NCBI GenBank assembly: GCA_014238415.1
Contig: JABABA010000027.1
Coordinates: forward strand, 1 to 55,734
Length of the DNA: 55,734 nt
Reading direction: 5' to 3'
Source: Planctomycetota bacterium
Lineage (GTDB): Bacteria > Planctomycetota > UBA1135 > GCA-002686595
The position numbers and the translations under genes were made by a program. Shown one piece after another: positions 44,055-51,853 of this stretch. Every line of letters starts with the position of its first letter. Position 1 is the stretch's first letter. Under the pieces are notes generated by a model. The model made no database searches. It was not told the DNA's origin and saw nothing but the letters and a program-made list of their open reading frames with translations.

Positions 44055-45989
44055 TCAACGGGCGGGGCTTTGGTGCAACCAGACCATCGAGCTGTATTGT
44101 TCAGGGGGCAGATCTTCTCCGGCAATCAGCCGGTCCACCATGGGCAGCATATCGGTTTTCAGCCATGCTCGTCGGGGAGGACCGATTTCCAGGGCTCGCT
44201 CAAAGAAGGGGCGTGATCCGGCGGGATCACCGAGCAGGGTCAGGTGCAGGATTCCCAGGTTCTGGTAGGCATCGCCCCAGGCCTCGATCGGGTCTTCCCA
44301 TTTCTGTTCCGCCCGCTGTTCCTGTGTCAATTCGCCTAGTGTGCGGTCGCCCTCCACGCGAGCCTGCTCCAGCAAGGTCAATGCGGCATCTACATCCTGG
44401 CGAAGGTAGTAGGTCATCACGAGCCCCGCGTCGTTGACCATGCGCACATCCTGGGGTGCCAGCTCGGCAGCCATCTGGTACGCCTCCCATGAATCGTTCA
44501 TTACAAGCAGAGCTTCGGCGAAGAGGGCCTTGGACTCTTCCTCGGCTCCCCGTTTGGCAGCGCCCTGGGCTTGGAGTTCGAGCAAGACAGCAGCGTCCCG
44601 GTTGAAGAAGCCTGCGTTGTTGGCGTAGGCCGCGCTGGTGGGGCGGTACCCGTGCAAATAGTTTGCTATCCGGGCCGCAGCGCTCATGGCACCCAGGTCT
44701 TCGGGGCTCTTGGCGTGCTTGCCGATCACAAAATCGAGGCCAGCGAGGCCGCTTGGGATGCGATCGCCGAGTTCCACTTCAATGGCTCCGGGGAAGATGT
44801 CCTGCATGGAGAGAAATGCCTCTTCAGCTGCGTCCAGGTCGCCGTTGTTGAGGCGGATGAAGCCTTGCGCGGAACGGCAGGAAGCCTGGTAGGCCTGGGC
44901 TGTGGAAAGAAACTCAGGAGCCAGTTCTCCATACCGCTCAAAAAACTCCCGCGCTTCAAGGAAAGTGTTTTCGTCTCCATTCCCTTCTTCAAATTGCGCG
45001 AGTCCCAGATGGAAGAGCGTCACCGCGCTGTACCACCATCCCAGCGCCGAGTTCGGATGATCTCTTTTCCAGCGCCGATAGCGTTCAAGCACTGCTACCT
45101 GACCTCCTGCATCTGTCAGCAAGCCCACCAGCCGGGTGTGCAAGTCGCCATCTTCCGGCGCAAACTCCAGGGCCCTTTCGATTGGCTCGATGGCTGCGCT
45201 TGCGCCTCCCCGCCATTGATGCAGATTCGATAGTTGCACCAAAGCCCACTGCCGGTGGGCAGGATCGGCGGTCGTGATCGAAAGTTGGTCCTCGGTCTCT
45301 GCAAAGAGGGCTTCCGCCGGTTCGTCCCGTTTGCGTGCGGCCACAAACACATCAAAGGCAGCCTCTGCCCAGACGCGACTGATGGGAGTGTCCAGGGTTG
45401 GCGGCGACTCTTCCAACTGGGTCATGGCCTTGTGCGCGTTCCGCGCAAGTGTCAAGGCCATGTCCGGATCCAACGCCATGCGCTTGGCCCGACTGATGCC
45501 CACCAGACAAGAAACCTCCTGGGCGCCCATCTTCCCTTGCCGTTTGGCGAGTCCCAATCGAAAAGCCGCCTCAAAGGACTCCGCCGCGTCCTCATAGAAG
45601 AACACCGGTTGACTGTCTCCGGGCGCGGTGGCAAGAGCCGCTTGTGCTCTCAGGAAGTGCAACTCATTCGCATTCGGGTCCAGAGCCAGGGCTGCCTCTA
45701 CGGGTTGGAAGGCATCCCGTGGCCTGCCAGCATCAAGGGCTTGCTGTCCTTCCTTCAATGCTGCGTCGACTACCAGGGGAATGAGCGCGGCCCTGGCTTT
45801 GGTCCAGTTTTCTGCGCCGAGTTCCGCGTGCACCTGTGCCAGTTGTCGGCCTTGGGGTGAATCCGAACCAGGGCCGATGATTGCCACATCCTCACTTTCC
45901 ACCTGGGCAACAGGCCCGTTCGAGACGCAGGCTGAAAGTGCAAGGGCCACAATGGCAGCAGGCCGGCAAGATCGTGTACGGGGGTTCAT
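44055..45989 (-). CDS. TPR-repeat lipoprotein
   Basis: 644 residues from ATG 45989, which starts a signal peptide ending in a LSAC lipobox. About 600 residues of helical TPR-like repeats follow (for example GWWYSAVTLFHLGLAQFEEG and AYQASCRSAQGFIRLNNGDLDAAEEAFL). The C-terminal VRMVNDAGLVMTYYLRQDVDAALTLLEQA block matches the corresponding region of the next gene, so the pair probably arose by duplication. It is first of a four-gene minus-strand operon with coupled starts. The likely role is an envelope assembly or scaffold protein; the partner is unknown. Confidence 0.82.
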   Translation of the reverse strand: MNPRTRSCRPAAIVALALSACVSNGPVAQVESEDVAIIGPGSDSPQGRQLAQVHAELGAENWTKARAALIPLVVDAALKEGQQALDAGRPRDAFQPVEAALALDPNANELHFLRAQAALATAPGDSQPVFFYEDAAESFEAAFRLGLAKRQGKMGAQEVSCLVGISRAKRMALDPDMALTLARNAHKAMTQLEESPPTLDTPISRVWAEAAFDVFVAARKRDEPAEALFAETEDQLSITTADPAHRQWALVQLSNLHQWRGGASAAIEPIERALEFAPEDGDLHTRLVGLLTDAGGQVAVLERYRRWKRDHPNSALGWWYSAVTLFHLGLAQFEEGNGDENTFLEAREFFERYGELAPEFLSTAQAYQASCRSAQGFIRLNNGDLDAAEEAFLSMQDIFPGAIEVELGDRIPSGLAGLDFVIGKHAKSPEDLGAMSAAARIANYLHGYRPTSAAYANNAGFFNRDAAVLLELQAQGAAKRGAEEESKALFAEALLVMNDSWEAYQMAAELAPQDVRMVNDAGLVMTYYLRQDVDAALTLLEQARVEGDRTLGELTQEQRAEQKWEDPIEAWGDAYQNLGILHLTLLGDPAGSRPFFERALEIGPPRRAWLKTDMLPMVDRLIAGEDLPPEQYSSMVWLHQSPAR

Positions 45990-46301
45990 GGGTTGGGGGT
46001 GGCGCTGGGCAGGGCCACACATCGGGATTTTGAGGGGTAGATTCTACCCAGCGGTCGGAGGGGCGCTCTTACCTGTTCTGTTTGTCTTCTCGCCTGGCAC
46101 TGATCGCTGGGGAGTCCCCCTGGACCTTACTAGCAGCTTCCTGGATCGTGGTCACAGGGCGACAGAAAAAGTGCACCCAGGGACGAGCGACAAGGAAGCG
46201 AGCAAGCTGGCGCGCTACATGCGAGATCTCTCTCTGGGGTGGGCGTGCTAGACTCTGGTGCAACCCTGATGAGGGAATGTTGGTCCCAGTCAAACTGCCG
46301 C

Positions 46302-47168
46302 ATGGCTTCTTCTACTCCTTACTTTGCTTACGGATCCAACCTCGATGCCGACGACTGGGCGAAGCACTGTGGGGCTATGGGCGTGGACCCCGGCGGGCTG
46401 CGGGATCTCGAGCCTGCATGGCTGATCGATCACCGGCTTGAGTTCGATTACAAATCGCCGAGTCGTGAGGGAGGTGCTGCTGATGTGGTTCCCGGCAAGC
46501 TGGGGCAGGCGGTTCCTGGGGCGTTGATGGAATTGGATCAGCGCGGAATTGAAGCGATGGATCGCAAGGAGGGGCATCCGACAATCTACAAGCGCAGGCC
46601 GATCAGTGTCTCGACGCTTGATGGGACCACCCATGAAGTTGAGACCTACTGCGTGACTTCCGAGTCGCGGTCTGCGGAGTTCGTTGCCCCGACGGACAAG
46701 TATGCGGGGCTTTTGCGGAGGGGTCTCGAACAACGGGGTCTGCCCACGACTCATCTTGATGCCGCCATGAGTGGACTCGACTCCTCTGGTCATGGCATCG
46801 GACACATCTTTGTCTATGGCACCCTGCTCCCAGGAGAGTGCCGCAATGCCCACCTGCTCGGTTATGACCCAAGTGGGGATCGCGTTGCAGAAGCCACTGC
46901 CGACCTCGTGCACCTGGGCGGCTTCCCCGGGTTGATACCCGGATCAGGCACGGTGAGAGGCGTGCTTTACTCTTTTTCGGATCCCTCTGGGGCCCTTGCA
47001 TCCCTCGACCAGATCGAAGGGTTCAGTCCCGGCCAACCAAGCCTCTTCCGCCGCGTGGTGCTTCCAGTGCAAACAAGCGAAGGCCAGGAGTGGGCTTGGA
47101 CCTATGTGTATGACGGGGTCGGGGGTGTCCCTCTGCCCGGGGGAGACTGGCTAGAGGTCGCCCGGTAG
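46302..47168 (+). CDS. Tandem gamma-glutamylcyclotransferase-like protein
   Basis: About 288 residues with two GGCT/AIG2-type domains. The first starts at YFAYGSNLD (the YGSN substrate-loop motif of GGCT) and runs ~150 residues with an MDRKEGHPTIYKRRPISV stretch carrying the usual catalytic-region Glu. The second starts at IFVYGTLLPGECRN (YGTL motif) and includes GTVRGVLYSFSDP and LDQIEGF. Single-domain family members open gamma-glutamyl peptides to give 5-oxoproline. Two fused, non-identical domains suggest one active site plus a divergent one. Start chosen at ATG 46302, just before the first motif; ATG 46269 is an alternative. A TAGACT -10-like element lies at 46249-46254. Confidence 0.8.
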   Translation: MASSTPYFAYGSNLDADDWAKHCGAMGVDPGGLRDLEPAWLIDHRLEFDYKSPSREGGAADVVPGKLGQAVPGALMELDQRGIEAMDRKEGHPTIYKRRPISVSTLDGTTHEVETYCVTSESRSAEFVAPTDKYAGLLRRGLEQRGLPTTHLDAAMSGLDSSGHGIGHIFVYGTLLPGECRNAHLLGYDPSGDRVAEATADLVHLGGFPGLIPGSGTVRGVLYSFSDPSGALASLDQIEGFSPGQPSLFRRVVLPVQTSEGQEWAWTYVYDGVGGVPLPGGDWLEVAR

Positions 47169-47332
47169 TTGCCTGAGGTGTCTGGCTTCTTTTCCCTGGT
47201 CCCTACAATTCCCTTGCGCCCAGCCGAGGATTTTCCCTCCGGGGTCGCTATCGTGGGGCACGGTTGAGGCCCGTATCTTTGGGAAGATTCAGCCGTCCGG
47301 TACGTCTGAAGAGCATCTTGGCCCCAATCCCC

Positions 47333-50300
47333 ATGCGCGCGCCTTTCCTTACCCTCCTCCTCCTTCTGCTCGGCCTCCCAGGGTGTGATAACCCTGCTTG
47401 TCTGTTTGGTCCGGGAGGCTGCAATGGTGTTGGGGGTGGTGGAGGCGGGGGAGGCCCTGGGGCCGCGGGCTCCTTCCCGGCGGGCAGGCTGGAGACCGGG
47501 TCGTGGATAACGCAGGATCCGGGTGGGCAGCCGATTCTCTGGCCACAGCCAGGGGCCCTGTTGCAGCCGGGGTCTGTATTTGCCCTGGAATTCTCGGGTT
47601 CCATGTCGGTGGAGTCCCTGGCAGGTGCTTTTGAGTTGGTCGACGCTGTGTTCGCCACTCCAGTTCCCTTGTTGGACCCGCCACCCCTGGTGGCGGACGG
47701 GCGCATCGCCTTGATGGTGCCTTCCCAGCCCTTGATCCCGGGCAGTCAGTACGTCTTGAACTGGAGGCCGGGAGCAGATCCGGCAGACGTGCTGGGGCGC
47801 GGCTTGATTGGAGCAACCGGGAACATCGGCACAATTGCCATCAGCGGGGAGCCCTCAGTCATTCCCAGCGTCGTGGCGGTTTACCCACACGACGGCGAAG
47901 CGGCGGCGGGGGATTTGACCGAGGTGTTGGTGATCTTCGACCAGCCCATGACCGTGGGCGACTTCTCGAACAGTTCTTTCACTGTGCTTGTGGATGGGGG
48001 GCCGCCCCCGGCCAATCCTGTGCCCTTGCCCGTGGCGATTCCCGGAGCTGTTCCCGTGCCCGTGACCCAGGCCTGGACCTGGTCGGCTGAGGATGCGGGG
48101 GGTACGCGGCTTTCTCTCGGTGTGGAACTACCTGTGACTTTGAGTCTCTCGTCCCCGGGCTCGGAGTTGAGCTCAGTGGCGGGGGGAGACCTGCCAGTCA
48201 CGGACTTCAGTTTTGTCACTGGCAGCCTGCCCGCACCGGCTTCAGCTGTGAAGCCGTTTGCGCCTACCTCGGCAATAGGGCTGGATGACCTTTCCACGGA
48301 CGCTCCTTTGGTGGAGGCGGAACTCATCGTGGCGGCCAAAGCAACTGGCAACGGGCAGAAGCTGGGGGCCGTGGCCCGCGGCCTTTCCAGAGCCAACGGC
48401 GGAGAGATTGCAGTGTTGGGACAATCCAGCGTGGCCGAAGGTGAGCTCCTGGCACATGCCACCGGATCCCAAATTGGCTTCAGTGATGGCTTTGGTCAGC
48501 CCTTCCTGGCTGACGGTGATGTGGCATTCGGGGTCTGGAGTATTTCTGGCACGCGCCGCAGTCAAGTTCGGCTCCTGGATGGAGAACTCCTGGTGGGGGG
48601 CGTGCAGCCCTTGGCGCTTGACACGGTGCCGCCGATTTTCCTGGGCTTTGGCAGCAACGGCAGCCAGCAGGGATTCTTGATCAGCGACCAGACGGACATG
48701 ATCGTGGTGGGGCGCGCTACCGAGCGTCTCGGCTATGCCCATGTGGTGGCTTCGAATGGCTCCGAGAACACTGCTCTGGGTGACTTTCCACCGGTGGTGA
48801 TATCCGGCCACGCGGGATTGTTCGTGGCTCAGCCCGTGTTCCTGGGGGCCTTGGATCCGGACGCGCCTTTGACATTCAATATCGAGATCGCCGACCGGGC
48901 CCTCAACCGGGCTGCGCCGATTCTTGGCATAGACTTTATCCAGCGCGGGGTCCTTGGACAGGGCACTGGTGCGGCGGGATCGGGGACCTTGTTGGTGGAT
49001 GTTTTCGATGCCTTGACCCTCGAACCTCTGGAAGGGGCAACGGTCTATGCCTATCAGGATGACGGTGCGCTGATCAGTTTTCTTGGCACTGAACTCACCG
49101 ACCCGACAGGTCGCGCGACTCCACCCGCATCAGCCGGAGGGGCCCTCTCCTTGGTGACAGTGGAACTCGACGGCTATGACCTGTTCAGCATCCACGGTGC
49201 GCCTACCCGTGTCTTACAGGTACTGCTGCACCCAACCAATGCCCAGCTGGCCAGCGTCAAGGGCGATGTGACTGCTCCTGTGGTCAGTGGACTGGATCTT
49301 TCTTCGGCGGCAATCGAGACCTATGTGGCCGATGGCCGTCTGCCCCTGGAGGGTTCGGCTCTGGTACAGGGAGACGAGGTTGTGCTTGATCCGGAACTGG
49401 GGGTCTATCGCCAGAATTATGGCCCCTATTTCATGCGTCCTTCCCGCCTGGGTGCCCAGTCGGCTTTCGTGGTCAATCCGTTGGCCACCGAGTTGCTGCC
49501 CAGCTTCGGGCCCATGTTCTTGTTGGCTTTCACCCTGCGGGCCCCTGCGCCGCCTCTGCCTTCAGGTGGTACGGGCAGCATCATTCAGCTCGATCTGGAG
49601 GGGTTGTTGTTCAATGCTGGAGACGAGGGATCGGCGATTGACTCGGGCGTGATTTCAATTCCCATGATCAAGCCCTTTGGCACCTTTGGGGATGTGGTGG
49701 GTGTGCCTGAGATCATGGTGGAGGCGCGCTCTCCTGGCAGTTCCGATCCATGGATCGTGGGGCTGGGGAAGGCCTTCACAGACGATCAGATCAATTGGCG
49801 GGTCAAGGCGGCCTGGCCCGGGGCTTTTGACGTGGTGGAAAGCGGAGGCACGGACCAACTGGGCTTCATGGTCCAGGCGGGAGCCATGGAACCAGAGCTG
49901 TGGGTGCGGGCGGACATGACCGACACCCTGGGGGCCGAGACCAGCGTTCGCGCGCCGGTCACAGTGGGGCTCGTAGGCCTGCCCTTGGTTGAGCCACCCG
50001 GAGTGGCCTTTCCGCCCCCGGCAAGTTCCGGGGTGGGCACTTCCTTCAATCTGGTGCTTGTGGATGACACCCCCGCGGGAAACCTGGGCTATTTCCGGGG
50101 GGTTCTGACGGACACCCTGGGCCGTCGCTGGGAGATCTGGCGGGCGGATCCGGATGGAATCGGGCAGGTCAGCCTGCATTTCCCCCTGATCGGGGCCCAG
50201 GGTGGCATCCCCCTCAGCGGCATCCTGGAGGTTTATGGGGAACTCTGGGTGGGCAGCACCCTGGATGGGGGCAATCTGCTCTGGAGCGAGATCTCGCGGG

Positions 50301-50350
50301 TCAGCGAGATCCATGCGCGCTCGGGCAGCCACACCTTCAACACCGATTAG
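47333..50350 (+). CDS. Large Ig-like/carboxypeptidase-regulatory-domain lipoprotein
   Basis: About 1005 residues from ATG 47333, selected because it begins a signal peptide with a LPGC lipobox (Cys18); an in-frame ATG-free extension to 47264 exists. A short Cys-containing stretch and a run of eight or so glycines follow. Next come two beta-sandwich domains of the SbsA-Ig/Big_5 type (LEFSGSMSVESLAGAFEL; VLVIFDQPMTVGDFS), a central region of about 300 residues, and a carboxypeptidase-regulatory-like domain (LVDVFDALTLEPLEGATVYAY). A further beta-rich C-terminal third completes it. No enzyme motif. Such proteins are usually surface structural or adhesive components. A TACAAT at 47204-47209 could be a -10 element, without a clear -35. 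Confidence 0.8.
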   Translation: MRAPFLTLLLLLLGLPGCDNPACLFGPGGCNGVGGGGGGGGPGAAGSFPAGRLETGSWITQDPGGQPILWPQPGALLQPGSVFALEFSGSMSVESLAGAFELVDAVFATPVPLLDPPPLVADGRIALMVPSQPLIPGSQYVLNWRPGADPADVLGRGLIGATGNIGTIAISGEPSVIPSVVAVYPHDGEAAAGDLTEVLVIFDQPMTVGDFSNSSFTVLVDGGPPPANPVPLPVAIPGAVPVPVTQAWTWSAEDAGGTRLSLGVELPVTLSLSSPGSELSSVAGGDLPVTDFSFVTGSLPAPASAVKPFAPTSAIGLDDLSTDAPLVEAELIVAAKATGNGQKLGAVARGLSRANGGEIAVLGQSSVAEGELLAHATGSQIGFSDGFGQPFLADGDVAFGVWSISGTRRSQVRLLDGELLVGGVQPLALDTVPPIFLGFGSNGSQQGFLISDQTDMIVVGRATERLGYAHVVASNGSENTALGDFPPVVISGHAGLFVAQPVFLGALDPDAPLTFNIEIADRALNRAAPILGIDFIQRGVLGQGTGAAGSGTLLVDVFDALTLEPLEGATVYAYQDDGALISFLGTELTDPTGRATPPASAGGALSLVTVELDGYDLFSIHGAPTRVLQVLLHPTNAQLASVKGDVTAPVVSGLDLSSAAIETYVADGRLPLEGSALVQGDEVVLDPELGVYRQNYGPYFMRPSRLGAQSAFVVNPLATELLPSFGPMFLLAFTLRAPAPPLPSGGTGSIIQLDLEGLLFNAGDEGSAIDSGVISIPMIKPFGTFGDVVGVPEIMVEARSPGSSDPWIVGLGKAFTDDQINWRVKAAWPGAFDVVESGGTDQLGFMVQAGAMEPELWVRADMTDTLGAETSVRAPVTVGLVGLPLVEPPGVAFPPPASSGVGTSFNLVLVDDTPAGNLGYFRGVLTDTLGRRWEIWRADPDGIGQVSLHFPLIGAQGGIPLSGILEVYGELWVGSTLDGGNLLWSEISRVSEIHARSGSHTFNTD

Positions 50351-50375
50351 TTCGTTTCCTGCTCCCAAGAGCGGC

Positions 50376-50404
50376 TTGTTTGGGCTGCTCTGGTTTCCTA
50401 GGCT
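50376..50404 (+). promoter_or_regulatory. Candidate promoter of the small lipoprotein gene
   Basis: TTGTTT at 50376-50381, a 17-bp spacer and TAGGCT at 50399-50404, 28 bp before the ATG at 50432. Moderate match to consensus at optimal spacing. Confidence 0.5.
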
Positions 50405-50431
50405 CGGCTCAACCTCTGGACCCTCTGCATC

Positions 50432-51043
50432 ATGAACGCACACAGAATTTCATTCGTCAGCCTCCTCGCCTCCGCCCTCTTTGTCACTTCCTGCCAGCCC
50501 CTCCCTGAGCAGCACGGGCTGGAAGTGGAGATCATGCCAGTGGCGGGCGGCCTGGCTGCCGTCAACCCCAACGATGTGGTGGTTGCGCCGATCGAGTTTG
50601 CCGAAGAAGGCTTGCAGGCACCTGAGCAACTGCTGCGTCAGGCGGCGGTGGGATCCTTGATTGCCCGCCGCTATGCGCCTCTTTCCTTGGGTTTTGTGGA
50701 CGCTTCGATCCCTGATGCTCTGGCAGGGGGGGTGCTGAAAGCATCCTACCGACCGGGTAGTTTGGGAGAAGATGCGGTCCTGCGCATCATCGTACACGGT
50801 TGGGATACCAGTCTCTGGGACCTGCGCAAGGCCCTGATGGTGGATCTGGAGTTCATCATGGAGGATCCTGGTAATGGTGGGCAGGAGCTGTGGCATGCTC
50901 GTTTGAAGCAGCGTTTCGACTTCGAAAAGCAGGCCCGAACGGCCGCCACGGAGTCTGCACTGCTGTCCGCCGCCACGAGGGTCGTGACTGACGAAATCTG
51001 CTCCCAGCTGCCCCCACGGGTGGTCTTGCCCGGAGCGCAATAG
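50432..51043 (+). CDS. Putative lipoprotein of unknown function
   Basis: 203 residues with a signal peptide ending in VTSC (Cys21). The mature part contains NDVVVAPIEFAEEG, then a helix, GVLKASYRPGSLGEDAVLRIIVHGWD, and two amphipathic segments ending in VTDEICSQLPPR. The layout recalls small periplasmic lipoproteins in which an N-terminal 'V-A-V-x-P' strand is followed by an alpha/beta domain (for example GNA1162 or LptE-like groups), but no family can be claimed. It is a single gene with its own candidate promoter. Confidence 0.75.
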   Translation: MNAHRISFVSLLASALFVTSCQPLPEQHGLEVEIMPVAGGLAAVNPNDVVVAPIEFAEEGLQAPEQLLRQAAVGSLIARRYAPLSLGFVDASIPDALAGGVLKASYRPGSLGEDAVLRIIVHGWDTSLWDLRKALMVDLEFIMEDPGNGGQELWHARLKQRFDFEKQARTAATESALLSAATRVVTDEICSQLPPRVVLPGAQ

Positions 51044-51373
51044 GGCCTGACGCGCCTGTTGGCCGTGTCATAGCTGTTTTGGGGGCTCCGCGGGCACAGT
51101 CAGGGTCTCGGGGACCATCAGACCGTCCCTCTCACACCCGGTCCTCGAAAGATTCTTCCATATACCCTGCATGGGGGGGCCAGAAATCTACACTGTTGGC
51201 CGATACGGAAGTCTAGGCTTCTGTTTACTGAAGCCTTTGAGCTTCTTCTTCGGAGCCACGAGCTCCCCGAGCCGACCCGGAGGTCGGCGTCACCCCGCCC
51301 CGGGGTCTGGCAACGGGCCAGAGACCTGCGGCGAGGGCGAGTCTTCAGAAACGTCAGAGTCAATTCAACCCAT
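51044..51373 (+). promoter_or_regulatory. rpsO upstream region with two potential leader hairpins
   Basis: A 330-bp gap without a coding frame I believe in. It contains a hairpin GCCGAC (51271-51276)/GTCGGC (51283-51288) and, just after it, a longer imperfect hairpin GGTCTGGC (51304-51311)/GCCAGAGACC (51317-51326) with a two-base bulge, ending 47 bp before the rpsO ATG. S15 represses its own translation through leader RNA in several phyla using unrelated structures, so these are candidates for an S15-binding site. A TATACC (51161-51166) and a TACACT (51189-51194) are possible -10 boxes; neither has a good -35. Confidence 0.35.
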
Positions 51374-51643
51374 ATGGCCATCGAGTCAAGCCGCAAGGCT
51401 GAAGTCATCAGTGACTTCGCACAGAAGGACGGAGATAACGGATCCGTCGAAGTGCAAGTCGCAGTCCTTACCGAGGACATTCAAAACCTCACCGAGCACC
51501 TGAAGGTCCACAAGAAGGACTTCGCCTCGCGCCGAGGGCTGGTCAACAAGGTGGGCCGGCGCTCGCGCCTGCTGCGCTACCTGCGCACCAAGCATGTGGC
51601 TCGATACCGCACCCTGATCGATCGCCTTGGCCTGCGGCACTAA
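51374..51643 (+). CDS. rpsO: 30S ribosomal protein S15
   Basis: 89 residues, the usual length. The S15 signature is intact: [21 protein letters not shown], the [26 protein letters not shown] 16S-binding helix pair and the C-terminal [11 protein letters not shown]. It binds the central domain of 16S rRNA early in 30S assembly. It is followed by pnp, the ancestral gene order. The ATG at 51374 overlaps CATATG and no strong ribosome-binding site is visible, consistent with control by leader structure. Confidence 0.98.
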   Translation: MAIESSRKAEVISDFAQKDGDNGSVEVQVAVLTEDIQNLTEHLKVHKKDFASRRGLVNKVGRRSRLLRYLRTKHVARYRTLIDRLGLRH

Positions 51644-51654
51644 GAGTTCCGCCA

Positions 51655-51673
51655 CGGACATCATGGATGTCCG
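51655..51673 (+). other. Perfect hairpin in the rpsO-pnp intergenic region
   Basis: CGGACATC (51655-51662), loop ATG, GATGTCCG (51666-51673): an 8-bp stem 11 bp after the rpsO stop, with no T-run after it. A second small stem CAGTTC/GAACTG lies at 51710-51726. In E. coli the same interval holds an RNase III-cleaved stem-loop through which PNPase regulates itself. The structure here could play an equivalent role. Confidence 0.45.
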
Positions 51674-51798
51674 CTGGTAGGTGGACGCGTTGGCTGCAGG
51701 AGAGACACAGTTCACTTGGAACTGCCAAATCCTGCCCGGCATCTTGAGTCCAATCCCCAAGCTGCGACATCCCTCGGCACTGACCCCACACCAATCGA

Positions 51799-51824
51799 CC
51801 GCAATACTGCGGAGTAACTTTTTT
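51799..51824 (+). terminator. Weak terminator or attenuator-like hairpin before pnp
   Basis: CCGCA (51799-51803), loop ATAC, TGCGG (51808-51812), six unpaired bases, then TTTTTT (51819-51824). The stem is only 5 bp and the T-run is offset, so any termination would be partial. It lies 29 bp before the pnp start. Confidence 0.3.
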
Positions 51825-51853
51825 GAAACCCATTACCAAGTAGAGGACGGACG

